In this document: piece after piece, positions 1 through 8,819 of the stretch
Numbering within the stretch: position 1 is the stretch's first letter
How the letters are laid out: the number at the start of each line of letters is the position of its first letter
Source of the DNA: CAWUIO01 sp963922455
GTDB taxonomy: Bacteria; Bacteroidota; Bacteroidia; Cytophagales; Microscillaceae
Length of the DNA: 64,000 bases
Reading direction: 5' to 3'
Assembly (NCBI GenBank): GCA_963922455.1
Contig: CAWUIO010000021.1
Coordinates: 4,788 to 68,787 of the forward strand
Notes under the pieces: model-generated
The model's database searches: none
What the model saw: only the letters and a program-made list of their open reading frames with translations
Told to the model about the DNA's origin: nothing
Position numbers and translations under genes: made by a program

Positions 1-735
1 TTCGGCTAGGGTGCCAAACTCATTGCGGCCTAAACTTGATATTTTTTGCTCATAATTACCTATAGATACCTTATGCGTGGCTTGTACAATCTCTTGAATG
101 GGGTTGAGGAAATAGCGTTCCATCCATTTATAAGACACATAGAGCATAATTAAGACGCTTATGCATAGCCACAAATAGAGCCATTTCATTTGGGCTTGTC
201 CTTGGCGCACATAGGCTTGAACCAACTCGTTATTGAGTTGTAGTAGGGTATTACTATTTTCTTTTAAGAAGCGGTAAGCCTTAACAACTTCGGGATTAAG
301 CGACTTTTTCTGGGATGATGCTTGGTATAGGGGCAAGTCTAGTATCTTTTGGGCATTGTCCCGAAACAAGTGCCACGTGCTTTCTATCTGAATAATCCGG
401 CTCGCCGGCTCACCCGAGGGGGCATCTAAAAACTTCGCTTTAATCCCCGGAGCCTTTCCCCCCTCCTTGAGTCTTTTTAAGGACATATCGTGCAACTTGA
501 GCGCATCTTCAAAGCGGGTTTTGGCCTCAGGTTTATTTTCCTCCAGGTAAATTCCGGCGTAGAGTACCATACGCTGGGAAAGCATACGATTTCTCCCGGC
601 CACATCAATGGCAACCCCTTGATTTTGGAAGGATGAAAAGAGAAAGATGGTAACTCCGGTATTAACCCCCACCAAAAGTATGATAAACCCTAAAATTAAA
701 GGTTTAAGAGAAATCTGCTTTATATAGTCTTTCAT
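1..735 (-). CDS. PilJ/NarX-type membrane sensor with HAMP domain (partial, 3' end outside window)
   Basis: The frame is open from an ATG at 735 to the window edge, giving the first 245 residues of a longer protein. An N-terminal membrane segment (about residues 12-35) is followed by DVAGRNRMLSQRM (about 44-56), the signature of the PilJ/NarX type IV pili sensor domain that forms a periplasmic helical bundle. A second membrane segment lies near residues 185-205 (MKWLYLWLCISVLIMLYV). A HAMP-like linker follows (YFLNPIQEIVQATHKVSIGNY). The missing part should hold a signalling output, either a histidine kinase or a methyl-accepting domain; which one cannot be seen. The gene stands alone here, with a long upstream leader that contains an inverted repeat. 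The family is clear and the ligand is unknown. Confidence 0.85.
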   Translation of the reverse strand, partial: MKDYIKQISLKPLILGFIILLVGVNTGVTIFLFSSFQNQGVAIDVAGRNRMLSQRMVLYAGIYLEENKPEAKTRFEDALKLHDMSLKRLKEGGKAPGIKAKFLDAPSGEPASRIIQIESTWHLFRDNAQKILDLPLYQASSQKKSLNPEVVKAYRFLKENSNTLLQLNNELVQAYVRQGQAQMKWLYLWLCISVLIMLYVSYKWMERYFLNPIQEIVQATHKVSIGNYEQKISSLGRNEFGTLAE

Positions 736-864
736 ATTGCTTAGGTCTACATCTTGTTATATTAAATGTATACGCCCAAGCGGCCCAGCTTAGGTTTACT
801 TAATTTTGTTGCATACTTAGGGGGTAAGAAAAAGTTATGAATAAGGGTAACAAAGCTCAAATTA

Positions 865-905
865 TTTATCTACATAAATGACAAAATGCGAAATATGTAG
901 ACAAA
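865..905. promoter_or_regulatory. Spaced inverted repeat, possible operator
   Basis: TTTATCTACATA (865-876) and TATGTAGACAAA (894-905) are inverted copies matching at 11 of 12 positions, separated by 17 nt. They lie 130-170 bp upstream of the minus-strand sensor gene. A regulator binding site or a small hairpin are both possible. The sequence alone does not decide. Confidence 0.35.
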
Positions 906-1063
906 CTACTGGTTTTACCCATTAAGCTATCTTATTTTTGAACAAAGTCTCAAAAGTAATTTAGATTCTAAAAAATAGAACCAAACCCAAAAACAAGTAT
1001 TATCCATCCTAGTGTTACGTATATCCAATAAATACTGATAAAATCACATCATGATTGGCCAAC

Positions 1064-1097
1064 AAACTAAAAAAGCGCAGGCCTAAGCCTACGCTTT
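1064..1097 (-). terminator. Rho-independent terminator of the beta-propeller gene
   Basis: Read on the minus strand, AAAGCG-T-AGGC pairs with GCCT-G-CGCTTT and is followed by a run of T. It begins about 22 nt after the stop codon of the minus-strand gene ending at 1119, where a terminator is expected. Confidence 0.75.
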
Positions 1098-1118
1098 CCA
1101 TTTATCCATTTAAAAAGC

Positions 1119-4100
1119 CTATTTGCTTCCCATATCCTGGGGTACAATCACGTGAGGTATTTTGTATTGCTCAAACATTTTCTCTAGCTGGTTCATCTCC
1201 TTACTTAGTAAACTGCGTAAAGATTGACGTTGCGTACTCCAAATATCCGTTAATTCTTTAAGCCTTAGCTCTTGTCCGTAAGTAATCCGGGGGTCATGTG
1301 CATCCATCACATCTCGCAGAAAAAGGAATTCCGCATTGAGTTGATTAGGAAAGTTGATTACATCTTGAAATGTTTTCTGTTTGGGTTGGATGAGTTCGGC
1401 TTCCCAGCTCTTGACCTTTTTCATAAGCGACTTTGCCGTATCTAGGAGAGGTTTGACATCTTCTCTATCTTCCAGGAGCTCTTGCCATAACTTAATTTGC
1501 TTTTGGGCTTTGCGCATGTGGTTGATGGATTCATGCATTTCTTCGATGGATTGCTCTATCTTTTTCAGGGCTGTCTGTTGCTTACTAAAATCGGCTGGGC
1601 TGGCCGATAGACGGGGGTCTGCCAGGACTTGAAAGCTAACCGAAGAAGTGCGGTTTCCCTGCTTTAGGCGGGCCCGGTACGTACCTGGTGCCACCTGGTG
1701 CCCTCGATAGTCGCCAAAAACAAACACTTGAGGGATGGAAGGGATTTGTTCGCGTCTAAGGTCCCACACAAACCTATTTAGGCCTTTTTTAGTGGGAAGT
1801 AAGCGTTTAGGAGGAGGGCCTCCCGGATAAGGCTTAGCCTTTTTGTCTTTTTTACTTGAGTAGGTCCGGATAACTTGATTTTGCCCATCCAATATTTCCA
1901 GGGTCATTGTTTTACTGGTATCCAACTTTTCTAACAAATGATAATAAATCAAAACGCCATTTGGGGGGTTGGCTCCTACTCCGGGAGGTAGTTTGCCATT
2001 GGGCCCTAGTTCTTCAGGGCCAAAGCCGGGCATTTTATGGGTATCCCGTGGGGTATAAACATACAGACTGTCCCGGGCAATCTCCTTTCTATACTCTTGA
2101 AATGGGCTCAGATCGTCCAAAATCCAAAAGGAACGGCCCGCGGTGGCGGCTACTAAATCATTTCGTCGTATGGTTAGGTCATTGATGGGAACTACAGGCA
2201 AGTTAAGCTGCATATACTGCCAGTCGGAACCATCGTTGAAGGAGATATACAATCCGGTTTCTGTGCCTGCATACAGTAGCTCTTTCCGTTTAGGGTCTTC
2301 GCGTACTACCCGGGCAAAGGCATCTGCTTCAATACCTTGAACTATTTTTTTCCAGGATTGGCCGTAGTTGGAAGTAACATAGATCAAAGGTGAAAAGTCA
2401 TTAAACTTATACTTGGTGGCTACCACATAGGCCTTACCGGCTTTATGACGAGAAACTTCAATGGAATTGATCATACATTCGCCCAGGCCCGGTGGGGTGA
2501 TATTCTTCCAGGTTTTCCCTTCATCCTGGGTGAGGTGGATTAGCCCATCGTCACTACCCACCCATAGCTCCCCGGCAATTTTAGGAGATTCTGCTACATA
2601 CATGATGGTATTGTATACTTCTCCACCCGCTGCTTCATTGGTGAAAGGGGCCCCACCGACTCCTTGCTTTTCTTCTTCATCCCGGGTGAGGTCATCACTA
2701 ATTACTTCCCAATTTTGACCTAGATCTGTGGTTTTAAAGAGGACATTGCCCGCGTGGTAAAAGGTCTTGGGCTCATGCTGGGAAGCAAGAATCGGGGCGT
2801 TCCAATTGTAGCGGTATTTCACTTCTTTGGGGGTAGAGCCTAGGCCCAAAAAGGGATAAGCCATAATATTTTGCTGTTCTCCTGTCTTATGGTCATAGAC
2901 CGAAATCAGCCCCTGGTAGCAACCTCCCAGAACATAACGAGGGTCATCCGGATTAAAGGCTAAATAAGCGCTCTCACAACCGGCCACGGCATACCAATCT
3001 TTCCAATCAAGGCCCCGGTCACCGCTTCGGCTGGCGATGGCCACAGATGAATTATCTTGTTGCCCTCCGTACACGTAGTAGGGAAACCGGTTATCGGTGA
3101 TAACGCGGTAAAATTGAGAAGTCGGTTGTTTGTCTTGGGCCGACCAGGTTTTCCCGCCATTTAATGAGATATTTCCCCCGCCATCGTTGGCATTGATCAT
3201 CCATAGGTTATTGGTGGGGTTAATCCAAAGGTCGTGGTTATCCCCGTGAGGCGTGGGCATTACTTTAAAGCTTGCCCCGCCGTCGGTAGAGCGGAGAGCG
3301 GGAGCATTGAGTACATAAACCGTTTCCGGGTCTTGGGGGTCGGCAAATACCTCCATATAATACCAAGACCGGGCTTGGGTTACCCGGTTGCTGTTGACTT
3401 GCTTCCATTTTTTACCCGCATCATCTGAGCGGTATACCCCGCCTTTTTTAGCCTCGATAATGGCAAATACCCGGTTGGGGTTAGCTCTAGACACGGAAAC
3501 CCCTACTTTACCCATTTCGGCGGGTAGCCCTTCTTTCAGTTTTTTCCAGCTAAGCCCTTCATCGGTAGATTTATAAATTCCGCTGCCTTCTCCCCCACTT
3601 TTTACTTGCCATGGGTAGCGAATATGCTCCCAAGTCGCGGCATACAAGATGCGGGGGTTGGTCATATCCATGCTCAGATCACTGGCTCCGGTAAGGGAAT
3701 TGATGTACAATACTTTGTCCCAAGATTTGCCCCCATCGGTCGATTTGTAGATTCCACGGTCTTCACTTTCCCCGTGGGCCGCCCCTTGGGCGGCCACGAA
3801 TACCACATCCGGGTTTTTAGGGTGGATGCGTATCCGGGAAATATGCCGGGTATTGACGAGCCCGACATGGGTCCAGGTCTTTCCGGCATCCGTAGATTTA
3901 TAAACCCCATCACCGGCCGAGGTCATAACGCCCCGGATGGCATGTTCTCCCATCCCTGCATAAATGACATTCGGGTCAGATTCGGAAACCGAAATGGCCC
4001 CCACAGAGCCTGTCTTGAAAAACCCGTCCGAAATATTTTTCCAGGTTATGCCGGCATCGGTTGTTTTCCAAACGCCACCACCCGTTGAGCCCATGTAATA

Positions 4101-4298
4101 GGTAAAAGGTTCTTGTACCACGCCGGCCACTGCGACGGAGCGCCCCCCCCGGAATGGACCGATATTACGCCAACGCATGGCTTGAAAAGTTTCTTTGGGG
4201 ATTGCATTGGAGGGAGCAGGTACTTTCTGTGCCTGCAGATCACCTATCACAATGATCAGGAAGCAGCCTAAAAGCTTGGAGAGTAAGTGTGTCTTCAT
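1119..4298 (-). CDS. Secreted BNR/VPS10-like beta-propeller protein
   Basis: This 1059-residue protein starts at ATG 4298 with a signal peptide (MKTHLLSKLLGCFLIIVIGDLQAQ). Residues about 40-760 carry many BNR/Asp-box motifs of the S-x-D-x-G-x-x-W type (for example KTTDAGITWKN, KSTDAGKTWTH, KSTDGGKSW, RSTDGGASF, LTQDEGKTW), as in sortilin/VPS10-like ten-bladed propellers and proteins often labelled 'glycosyl hydrolase' in Bacteroidota. The last ~300 residues include a PG-rich stretch and a long helical segment (about 930-1050). No catalytic residues can be assigned, so the glycosidase label is not supported. It is probably periplasmic or outer-membrane associated. It appears monocistronic, with its own terminator. 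Confidence 0.85.
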   Translation of the reverse strand: MKTHLLSKLLGCFLIIVIGDLQAQKVPAPSNAIPKETFQAMRWRNIGPFRGGRSVAVAGVVQEPFTYYMGSTGGGVWKTTDAGITWKNISDGFFKTGSVGAISVSESDPNVIYAGMGEHAIRGVMTSAGDGVYKSTDAGKTWTHVGLVNTRHISRIRIHPKNPDVVFVAAQGAAHGESEDRGIYKSTDGGKSWDKVLYINSLTGASDLSMDMTNPRILYAATWEHIRYPWQVKSGGEGSGIYKSTDEGLSWKKLKEGLPAEMGKVGVSVSRANPNRVFAIIEAKKGGVYRSDDAGKKWKQVNSNRVTQARSWYYMEVFADPQDPETVYVLNAPALRSTDGGASFKVMPTPHGDNHDLWINPTNNLWMINANDGGGNISLNGGKTWSAQDKQPTSQFYRVITDNRFPYYVYGGQQDNSSVAIASRSGDRGLDWKDWYAVAGCESAYLAFNPDDPRYVLGGCYQGLISVYDHKTGEQQNIMAYPFLGLGSTPKEVKYRYNWNAPILASQHEPKTFYHAGNVLFKTTDLGQNWEVISDDLTRDEEEKQGVGGAPFTNEAAGGEVYNTIMYVAESPKIAGELWVGSDDGLIHLTQDEGKTWKNITPPGLGECMINSIEVSRHKAGKAYVVATKYKFNDFSPLIYVTSNYGQSWKKIVQGIEADAFARVVREDPKRKELLYAGTETGLYISFNDGSDWQYMQLNLPVVPINDLTIRRNDLVAATAGRSFWILDDLSPFQEYRKEIARDSLYVYTPRDTHKMPGFGPEELGPNGKLPPGVGANPPNGVLIYYHLLEKLDTSKTMTLEILDGQNQVIRTYSSKKDKKAKPYPGGPPPKRLLPTKKGLNRFVWDLRREQIPSIPQVFVFGDYRGHQVAPGTYRARLKQGNRTSSVSFQVLADPRLSASPADFSKQQTALKKIEQSIEEMHESINHMRKAQKQIKLWQELLEDREDVKPLLDTAKSLMKKVKSWEAELIQPKQKTFQDVINFPNQLNAEFLFLRDVMDAHDPRITYGQELRLKELTDIWSTQRQSLRSLLSKEMNQLEKMFEQYKIPHVIVPQDMGSK

Positions 4299-4795
4299 AT
4301 TAGTTCGAGATTTGTAAATAGCCCGTTTTACAATATAATAAAGCCCTAGTATTTTTAGACTTTTTGACGGAATAAAGCTTGAGTTTTGGGGTAAAACAAC
4401 AGTAGACCCCTATCAGCTACGTTCATGTGTATACAAGCTGAGTAAGACTCAAAAAGCAAAAGCGGGGGTTAGACCCGTAGTATACCGGCCAAGCGCAGTT
4501 AAAAAAAGGAGTATAATCGAAGAAGAATGTTGTGTATATATAACTCCCTAAGACCTACGCCCTAGTATATCTGATTACTAAAAAACATGAAAACCTGGCG
4601 TGGAATGCTCACAAAACCCTTTAAGGCAGACTGTGATATCCATTCATTAAGTCCCTAAAAAGCAATATGGAGCAGAATCAAAGCTAGATTTTAAATTCTG
4701 CTTAGTTACATCATTATTTTTTAAGTAATGACGTAATAAACATGCAATAGACGAGTATTGTATTTGATCATTCTACTCATCAAAAATCTATCTCA
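4299..4795. other. Divergent intergenic region
   Basis: This 497-bp spacer separates divergent genes starting at 4298 (minus) and 4796 (plus). No convincing ORF or RNA gene is seen. A weak hairpin (AGCAGAAT 4671-4678 / ATTCTGCT 4695-4702) lies about 95 bp before the plus-strand gene. A near-consensus Bacteroidota -7 element, TGTATTTG, occurs around 4757-4766. Confidence 0.5.
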
Positions 4796-5827
4796 ATGAA
4801 AAAATATCTTGTATTTCTTATCAGCTGGCTGGGAATTTATGGGGCTACTGCCCAAGAGTATAATTACACCAACTTAGACTTCCAGTTTAAAGAAGCACCC
4901 ACTATGAGGGCAGGTACTTCCTATATCACGTATAAAAACCTCCGTTTATATCCTATCCGGGCCAAACAGTCTTTCTTAAATCAAACCAAGGACCTGGGCA
5001 CGTATACCCCCCTAAGGAAGGCATTGGCCAAAAAATGGGTGGTGATTACCGAACAAGAGGGAGATGTGCCTGCCGTACAGGAACAACTTACAAATAACAT
5101 TCAGCAAGTACGAAACGATGTCGGTGGTGGGGCCACGGTAAACACACTGTTTATCGAGAACCTGTCCCAGGACAGTATTTATATTATGGCTGGGGAAATC
5201 GTTCAGGGGGGAAAGCAGGATCGGGTAATTGCCCAAGACATAGTCCTAGCCCCCAATCAAGGCAAAGTAGACTTATCGGTTTTTTGTGTAGAAAAAGGCC
5301 GATGGACCTATGGTGGTGGGGAAGACAAATCGTTTAACACGTATTATGGCCAGGGTAGCCTCAGTATGCGGGGGGTGGTTGATCAAAAACAAAATCAACA
5401 AAAAGTGTGGGAGGAAGTGGATAGGTCCAATAGTGTCAATAAAGTAGATAGTAAAACCAGCGCTTACACAGCGCAAAAATCTTCCGAAGATTTTCGGCAG
5501 AAACAGCAAGAATATATTGCCTATTTTAAAAAGCAATTTGCTCAAGAAGACCAAATCATTGGGGTCTTGGTAGCCACGGGTGACCGTATCGTGGGATGCG
5601 ATATGTTTGCTTCTCCTCAACTTTTTAATAGTCAATTTGAAAGCCTGCTAGTGGCCTATAGCAGCGAAGCCATTACAGACGGAGCTCCATTGAAAATCCA
5701 AGAAAGCCAGGTAAAGGCCTATATGGACCAACTGCTAGCCAATCAAAACCAACAAAATAAATTTATCAAGGAGAAAGGAAAAGTCTTTGAAAATAAAAAC
5801 CGAAAATTGCGGATTTCCACGTATTAA
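4796..5827 (+). CDS. Exported DUF6569/ARPP-1-like protein
   Basis: A 343-residue protein with a signal peptide (MKKYLVFLISWLGIYGATAQ). The central part holds N-x-S-x-x-x-I-Y-I-M-A-G-E-I-V-x-GGKQDR, followed by a D-x-V-L-A-P block and VFCVEKGRW. I recognise this as the core of the DUF6569 family (ARPP-1, 'ARG and rhodanese-phosphatase-associated'). The C-terminal half (about 200-340) is charged and helical, with a conserved-looking GVLVATGDRIVGCDMF segment. Biochemical function is unknown. The signal peptide predicts a periplasmic location, so a cytoplasmic role proposed for some relatives would not fit. The gene is followed by repeat copy 1 and appears monocistronic. The family assignment is from memory of motifs and is moderate. 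Confidence 0.7.
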   Translation: MKKYLVFLISWLGIYGATAQEYNYTNLDFQFKEAPTMRAGTSYITYKNLRLYPIRAKQSFLNQTKDLGTYTPLRKALAKKWVVITEQEGDVPAVQEQLTNNIQQVRNDVGGGATVNTLFIENLSQDSIYIMAGEIVQGGKQDRVIAQDIVLAPNQGKVDLSVFCVEKGRWTYGGGEDKSFNTYYGQGSLSMRGVVDQKQNQQKVWEEVDRSNSVNKVDSKTSAYTAQKSSEDFRQKQQEYIAYFKKQFAQEDQIIGVLVATGDRIVGCDMFASPQLFNSQFESLLVAYSSEAITDGAPLKIQESQVKAYMDQLLANQNQQNKFIKEKGKVFENKNRKLRISTY

Positions 5828-5919
5828 ATGCTATCGATCCTGTTCAAGGCTTAGCCCTAGAAGCAAATCCTTATGAGCCGACCTATCCCTATGGACAAAA
5901 TTGAAATGCTTAGGCACTA

Positions 5920-6048
5920 GGCTTAGGGATGGAACGGCCTGTTTGAGCTCGCCGCTGGATGCGCGGGGGCCAGCGAGTAGTGACAGCCCGACCCGCGCCT
6001 GCTCCAATTTTCAAGGAATTACCCAACTTCTAGGCGCGGGGAAGCCCC
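5920..6048 (+). repeat. Covarying intergenic repeat, copy 1 (forward)
   Basis: Forward orientation means the strand that begins GGCTT/GAGGGAT and reads through GAGCTCG. End helix: GGCTT (5920-5924) with AAGCC (6042-6046). Inner hairpin: CGCTGG / CCAGCG. Variable arm: CCCGCGCCT (5992-6000) with AGGCGCGGG (6032-6040) around a 31-nt loop. It lies between two plus-strand genes, 92 bp after a stop codon. Confidence 0.85.
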
Positions 6049-6213
6049 TGTAATTCCGTTTTATCATGTTTTAATGGCCCCAAAACCCTAATCATCCTTA
6101 AAGACAAGGTAAGATTTAGCCAAAAACCACGGTTTTGCTTGAAAGCTGTTGAATATTTTACTTATTTTACTACATCAAGTAAACATGATCCACCGCCTCA
6201 AAGTCTGGGTTTT

Positions 6214-8664
6214 ATGAAAAATATTCGTATCTCATGGTTAAGTATTATACTTAGCTTTTTGCCTCTCTACCTCAGTGCCCAGTCCAATATGCTCACATGG
6301 CGGGAGCTCTTGCAAGAGGCCACCAATCATTATAATGAAGAAAAATATGCTGAGGCCCTTCAAGCGTTTGAGCAAGCCGAAAAGCTCTTTCCTACCGACA
6401 CCTTTGCCGTAGTCATTGGCGCAGAGTGTGCAATTTTTGAAGAAAATTACCCCTTGGCCGAGAAAAAACTGGAAAACGCCATCAATTTTCTTAAGGTAAA
6501 TGACCCCCTCTGGTATCAGTATTATTTATTTGTCCTAAAAACTCCGCTCAAAAAATATCCTGAGGCCCTTTCTTTTATCGAGCAAGCCCGCTCAAAATTC
6601 CCGAGCCAAGACAGTATTCAAAATGCGCTCGACCTGGAAGAATTGAATATATACCTCCTTACGGGAAATTTAGATAAAGCCCAAGAATCCCTAGAACAAC
6701 TCGCCCAAAAACAACCTGATAACCCTCAAATTACGTACAACTTAGGCGTATTGTATGCAGAACAGGGCAATACGGAAAAAGCTTTGGAGAGCTATCAAAA
6801 GACCTTAGCGCTCGATTCACGGTATCAGGATGCCTTTTACAACCTGGGAGTGCATTATTATAATGAAGCGGCCCGGTCGCTGGCCCAAATTAGCCAAATG
6901 GATGCCGAGACTTACGCTCAAAGCGCTTCTAGTCAAGAAAAAGGGGTCATCCAAAACTTTGAAGAAGCCCGGGTTTATTTTAAGAGACTTTCCCAATTAG
7001 ACCCAACCAACCTCGAGGCGCTAGGCTCTTTAAGTACCCTTGAGGCCAACTTGAAAAATCTCCAGGCCAACCAAAATCTCGTATCCAACTTACTAAGTGA
7101 CACCCCCGAATCACTCCAAAAAGTGAAGCTGGCCCTAGCCGATGAAGAAATCAAAAAGGCCGAAGAAGCCCGGGAAAAGTTATTGGCCGACTCCCTCCAA
7201 AAAGCGATACAAGACGTAAAAGCCCGCGAAACCGAAAGGGCCCTTGCCCTCCAAAAAGCCGAAGAAGAAAAGGCTGTCCTCCAAAAAGCCTTAAAAAAGC
7301 AGAAAGAAGAGGCCCAAAAAGCCCAAACCGAAGAAAAGTTGGCCACCTTGAGTGCCAACCAACAAAACTTGATGGGTGAAATAGCGCAGCTTAAATCCCA
7401 ATTGAGCCTAGCCGAAACCGAAAAAATAAAAGCCGAAGAAGCCGCCCGGCTAGCCGCCGAACTTGCCCTCCAAGCGGAAGAAGAACGTAAATTGGCCCAA
7501 AATACCGTAAGAGAGGAAGTAGAACATGCCAACCGGGGGGTCCAAACCCTCTTGGCTATCAGTGGCCTTCATTTCAAATACGAAGGCGAAGATGCCATTA
7601 GCCTCAAACGTGGCGATACTGGGCACCTTACCTTTACCGTAGAAAATTACGGCAACCAGGCCGCCAAAAATATCAGTGCCAACTTGACCCAGCCCATCCT
7701 AAACCCCGACATCCAATTTCCCAACCGTTTTGTGATTAAAGAGTTGGCCCCCGGCCAGAGGCAAGAGGTTGATATCCCTATCAGTTATCTGGAAAACAAT
7801 TCCATCACTCAAGCGGTAAAGCAGATCGAAGGAGCCCTGAACAAAATGCGGGTCTTTATCAAAGATGAGCAGGGCCTTACCCTAGACTTGTTGGAGTTTG
7901 CCTTTGAGCTTGAAGATGTAACCCCAGACAGTGATCTGGATTTTGATGTGGCGAGCATTGGGCAAACAAACTTTTTATTACTTATCGGGGTAGACGATTA
8001 CCAAGGTTGGCCTCCCTTGCGCAATGCGGTAAAAGATGCCCAAGATGTCCGAAATGCACTCTGGGACCGCTATCGCTTTGAGAAAGAACACACCTTTGAG
8101 CTCTATAATGATGAGGTAGTCAATGCCAAAATTATTAATGTCCTGCAAAAAATTAAATCGCAAATTGGCCCTAATGACAATTTAGTGATTTACTATTCAG
8201 GGCACGGCTTTTACAATGCCGAGTTTGAAGCCGGCTACTGGATTCCCTACGATGCCCGAAAAGGGGAAGAAGCCGATTATTTTCCCAATGAAACCCTCTT
8301 GAAGTATTTAAAATATATAGACACCAAGCACACTTTCTTGGTAGCCGATGCCTGTTTTTCGGGCTCTTTATTCATTGGCTCCTATCGGGGCTACATCGAT
8401 GATGTTGAATCTAAAAAATCCCGCTGGGGACTCTCCTCGGGTAATTTAGAGTTTGTAGAAGATGGTTCGGGCGAAAATAGTCCATTTGCTACCTATCTGT
8501 TAAAATACCTTCGTGATAATGAAAAAACCCGCTTTCCCCTATCTGAGTTGACGCAATACGTAAAAGTAAAAGTTGCCGACAAAACCGACCAAACTCCCCA
8601 GGCTAGCCCTTTGCGTGGTTTGGGGCACGAAGGGGGTGAATTTGTTTTTTATTTAAAGCAATGA
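6214..8664 (+). CDS. TPR / coiled-coil / caspase-like (C14) protease
   Basis: The start chosen is ATG 6214, which gives a signal-peptide-like N-terminus (MKNIRISWLSIILSFLPLYLSAQ); an in-frame TTG further upstream at 6139 is less likely. The product is 816 residues. TPR repeats span about 30-260. A long Ala/Glu/Lys-rich coiled coil covers about 280-450. A CARDB/Ig-like beta segment (about 465-560) follows. A caspase-hemoglobinase domain occupies about 585-810, with catalytic His664 in YYSGHG and Cys714 in DACFSGS. It is therefore a bacterial orthocaspase, likely a regulated protease with scaffold modules and exported. Substrates are unknown. The stop codon lies 1 bp before repeat copy 2. Antisense ORFs over the low-complexity coil are shadows. 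Confidence 0.9.
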   Translation: MKNIRISWLSIILSFLPLYLSAQSNMLTWRELLQEATNHYNEEKYAEALQAFEQAEKLFPTDTFAVVIGAECAIFEENYPLAEKKLENAINFLKVNDPLWYQYYLFVLKTPLKKYPEALSFIEQARSKFPSQDSIQNALDLEELNIYLLTGNLDKAQESLEQLAQKQPDNPQITYNLGVLYAEQGNTEKALESYQKTLALDSRYQDAFYNLGVHYYNEAARSLAQISQMDAETYAQSASSQEKGVIQNFEEARVYFKRLSQLDPTNLEALGSLSTLEANLKNLQANQNLVSNLLSDTPESLQKVKLALADEEIKKAEEAREKLLADSLQKAIQDVKARETERALALQKAEEEKAVLQKALKKQKEEAQKAQTEEKLATLSANQQNLMGEIAQLKSQLSLAETEKIKAEEAARLAAELALQAEEERKLAQNTVREEVEHANRGVQTLLAISGLHFKYEGEDAISLKRGDTGHLTFTVENYGNQAAKNISANLTQPILNPDIQFPNRFVIKELAPGQRQEVDIPISYLENNSITQAVKQIEGALNKMRVFIKDEQGLTLDLLEFAFELEDVTPDSDLDFDVASIGQTNFLLLIGVDDYQGWPPLRNAVKDAQDVRNALWDRYRFEKEHTFELYNDEVVNAKIINVLQKIKSQIGPNDNLVIYYSGHGFYNAEFEAGYWIPYDARKGEEADYFPNETLLKYLKYIDTKHTFLVADACFSGSLFIGSYRGYIDDVESKKSRWGLSSGNLEFVEDGSGENSPFATYLLKYLRDNEKTRFPLSELTQYVKVKVADKTDQTPQASPLRGLGHEGGEFVFYLKQ

Positions 8665-8665
8665 T

Positions 8666-8794
8666 GGGGCTTGCCCGCGCATTCCGTTTGAGCATCCTTA
8701 GGGACAATCCAGCGGGCGCGGGCCGGGCTGTCACTACTCGCTGGCCCCCGCGCATCCAGCGGCGAGCTCAAACAGGCCGTTCCATCCCTAAGCC
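8666..8794 (-). repeat. Covarying intergenic repeat, copy 2 (reverse)
   Basis: End helix: GGGGCTT (8666-8672) with AAGCC (8790-8794). Variable arm: GCCCGCGC (8673-8680) with GCGCGGGC (8716-8723), loop 35 nt. It fills the space between convergent genes, starting 1 bp after the caspase gene stop and ending 25 bp from the stop of the opposing gene. A 65-aa ORF over it is an artefact. Confidence 0.85.
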
Positions 8795-8819
8795 AAAAAA
8801 AGAGCCTGGGCAGCCGCGT

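Larger units (their letters stand above)
736..1118. other. Intergenic region between two minus-strand genes
   Basis: This 383-bp AT-rich spacer has no supported ORF. It holds an inverted repeat at 865-905 and a terminator hairpin at about 1064-1097, both listed separately. The 68-aa frame that starts at 1055 on the plus strand only overlaps the terminator and the 3' end of the propeller gene, so I treat it as noise. Confidence 0.6.

Noticed and set aside
3606..4088. 160-codon plus-strand ORF over the beta-propeller gene
   Set aside because: Shadow of a strongly supported gene, with no start context or protein-family pattern.
1119..4298. Calling the propeller gene a glycosyl hydrolase
   Set aside because: The label comes from database habit; no catalytic residues are visible, only Asp-box repeats.
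6975..7532. 185-codon antisense ORF across the caspase gene's coiled coil
   Set aside because: Ser/Ala/Phe-rich frame opposite an Ala/Lys/Glu-rich coding sequence; a shadow of codon bias.
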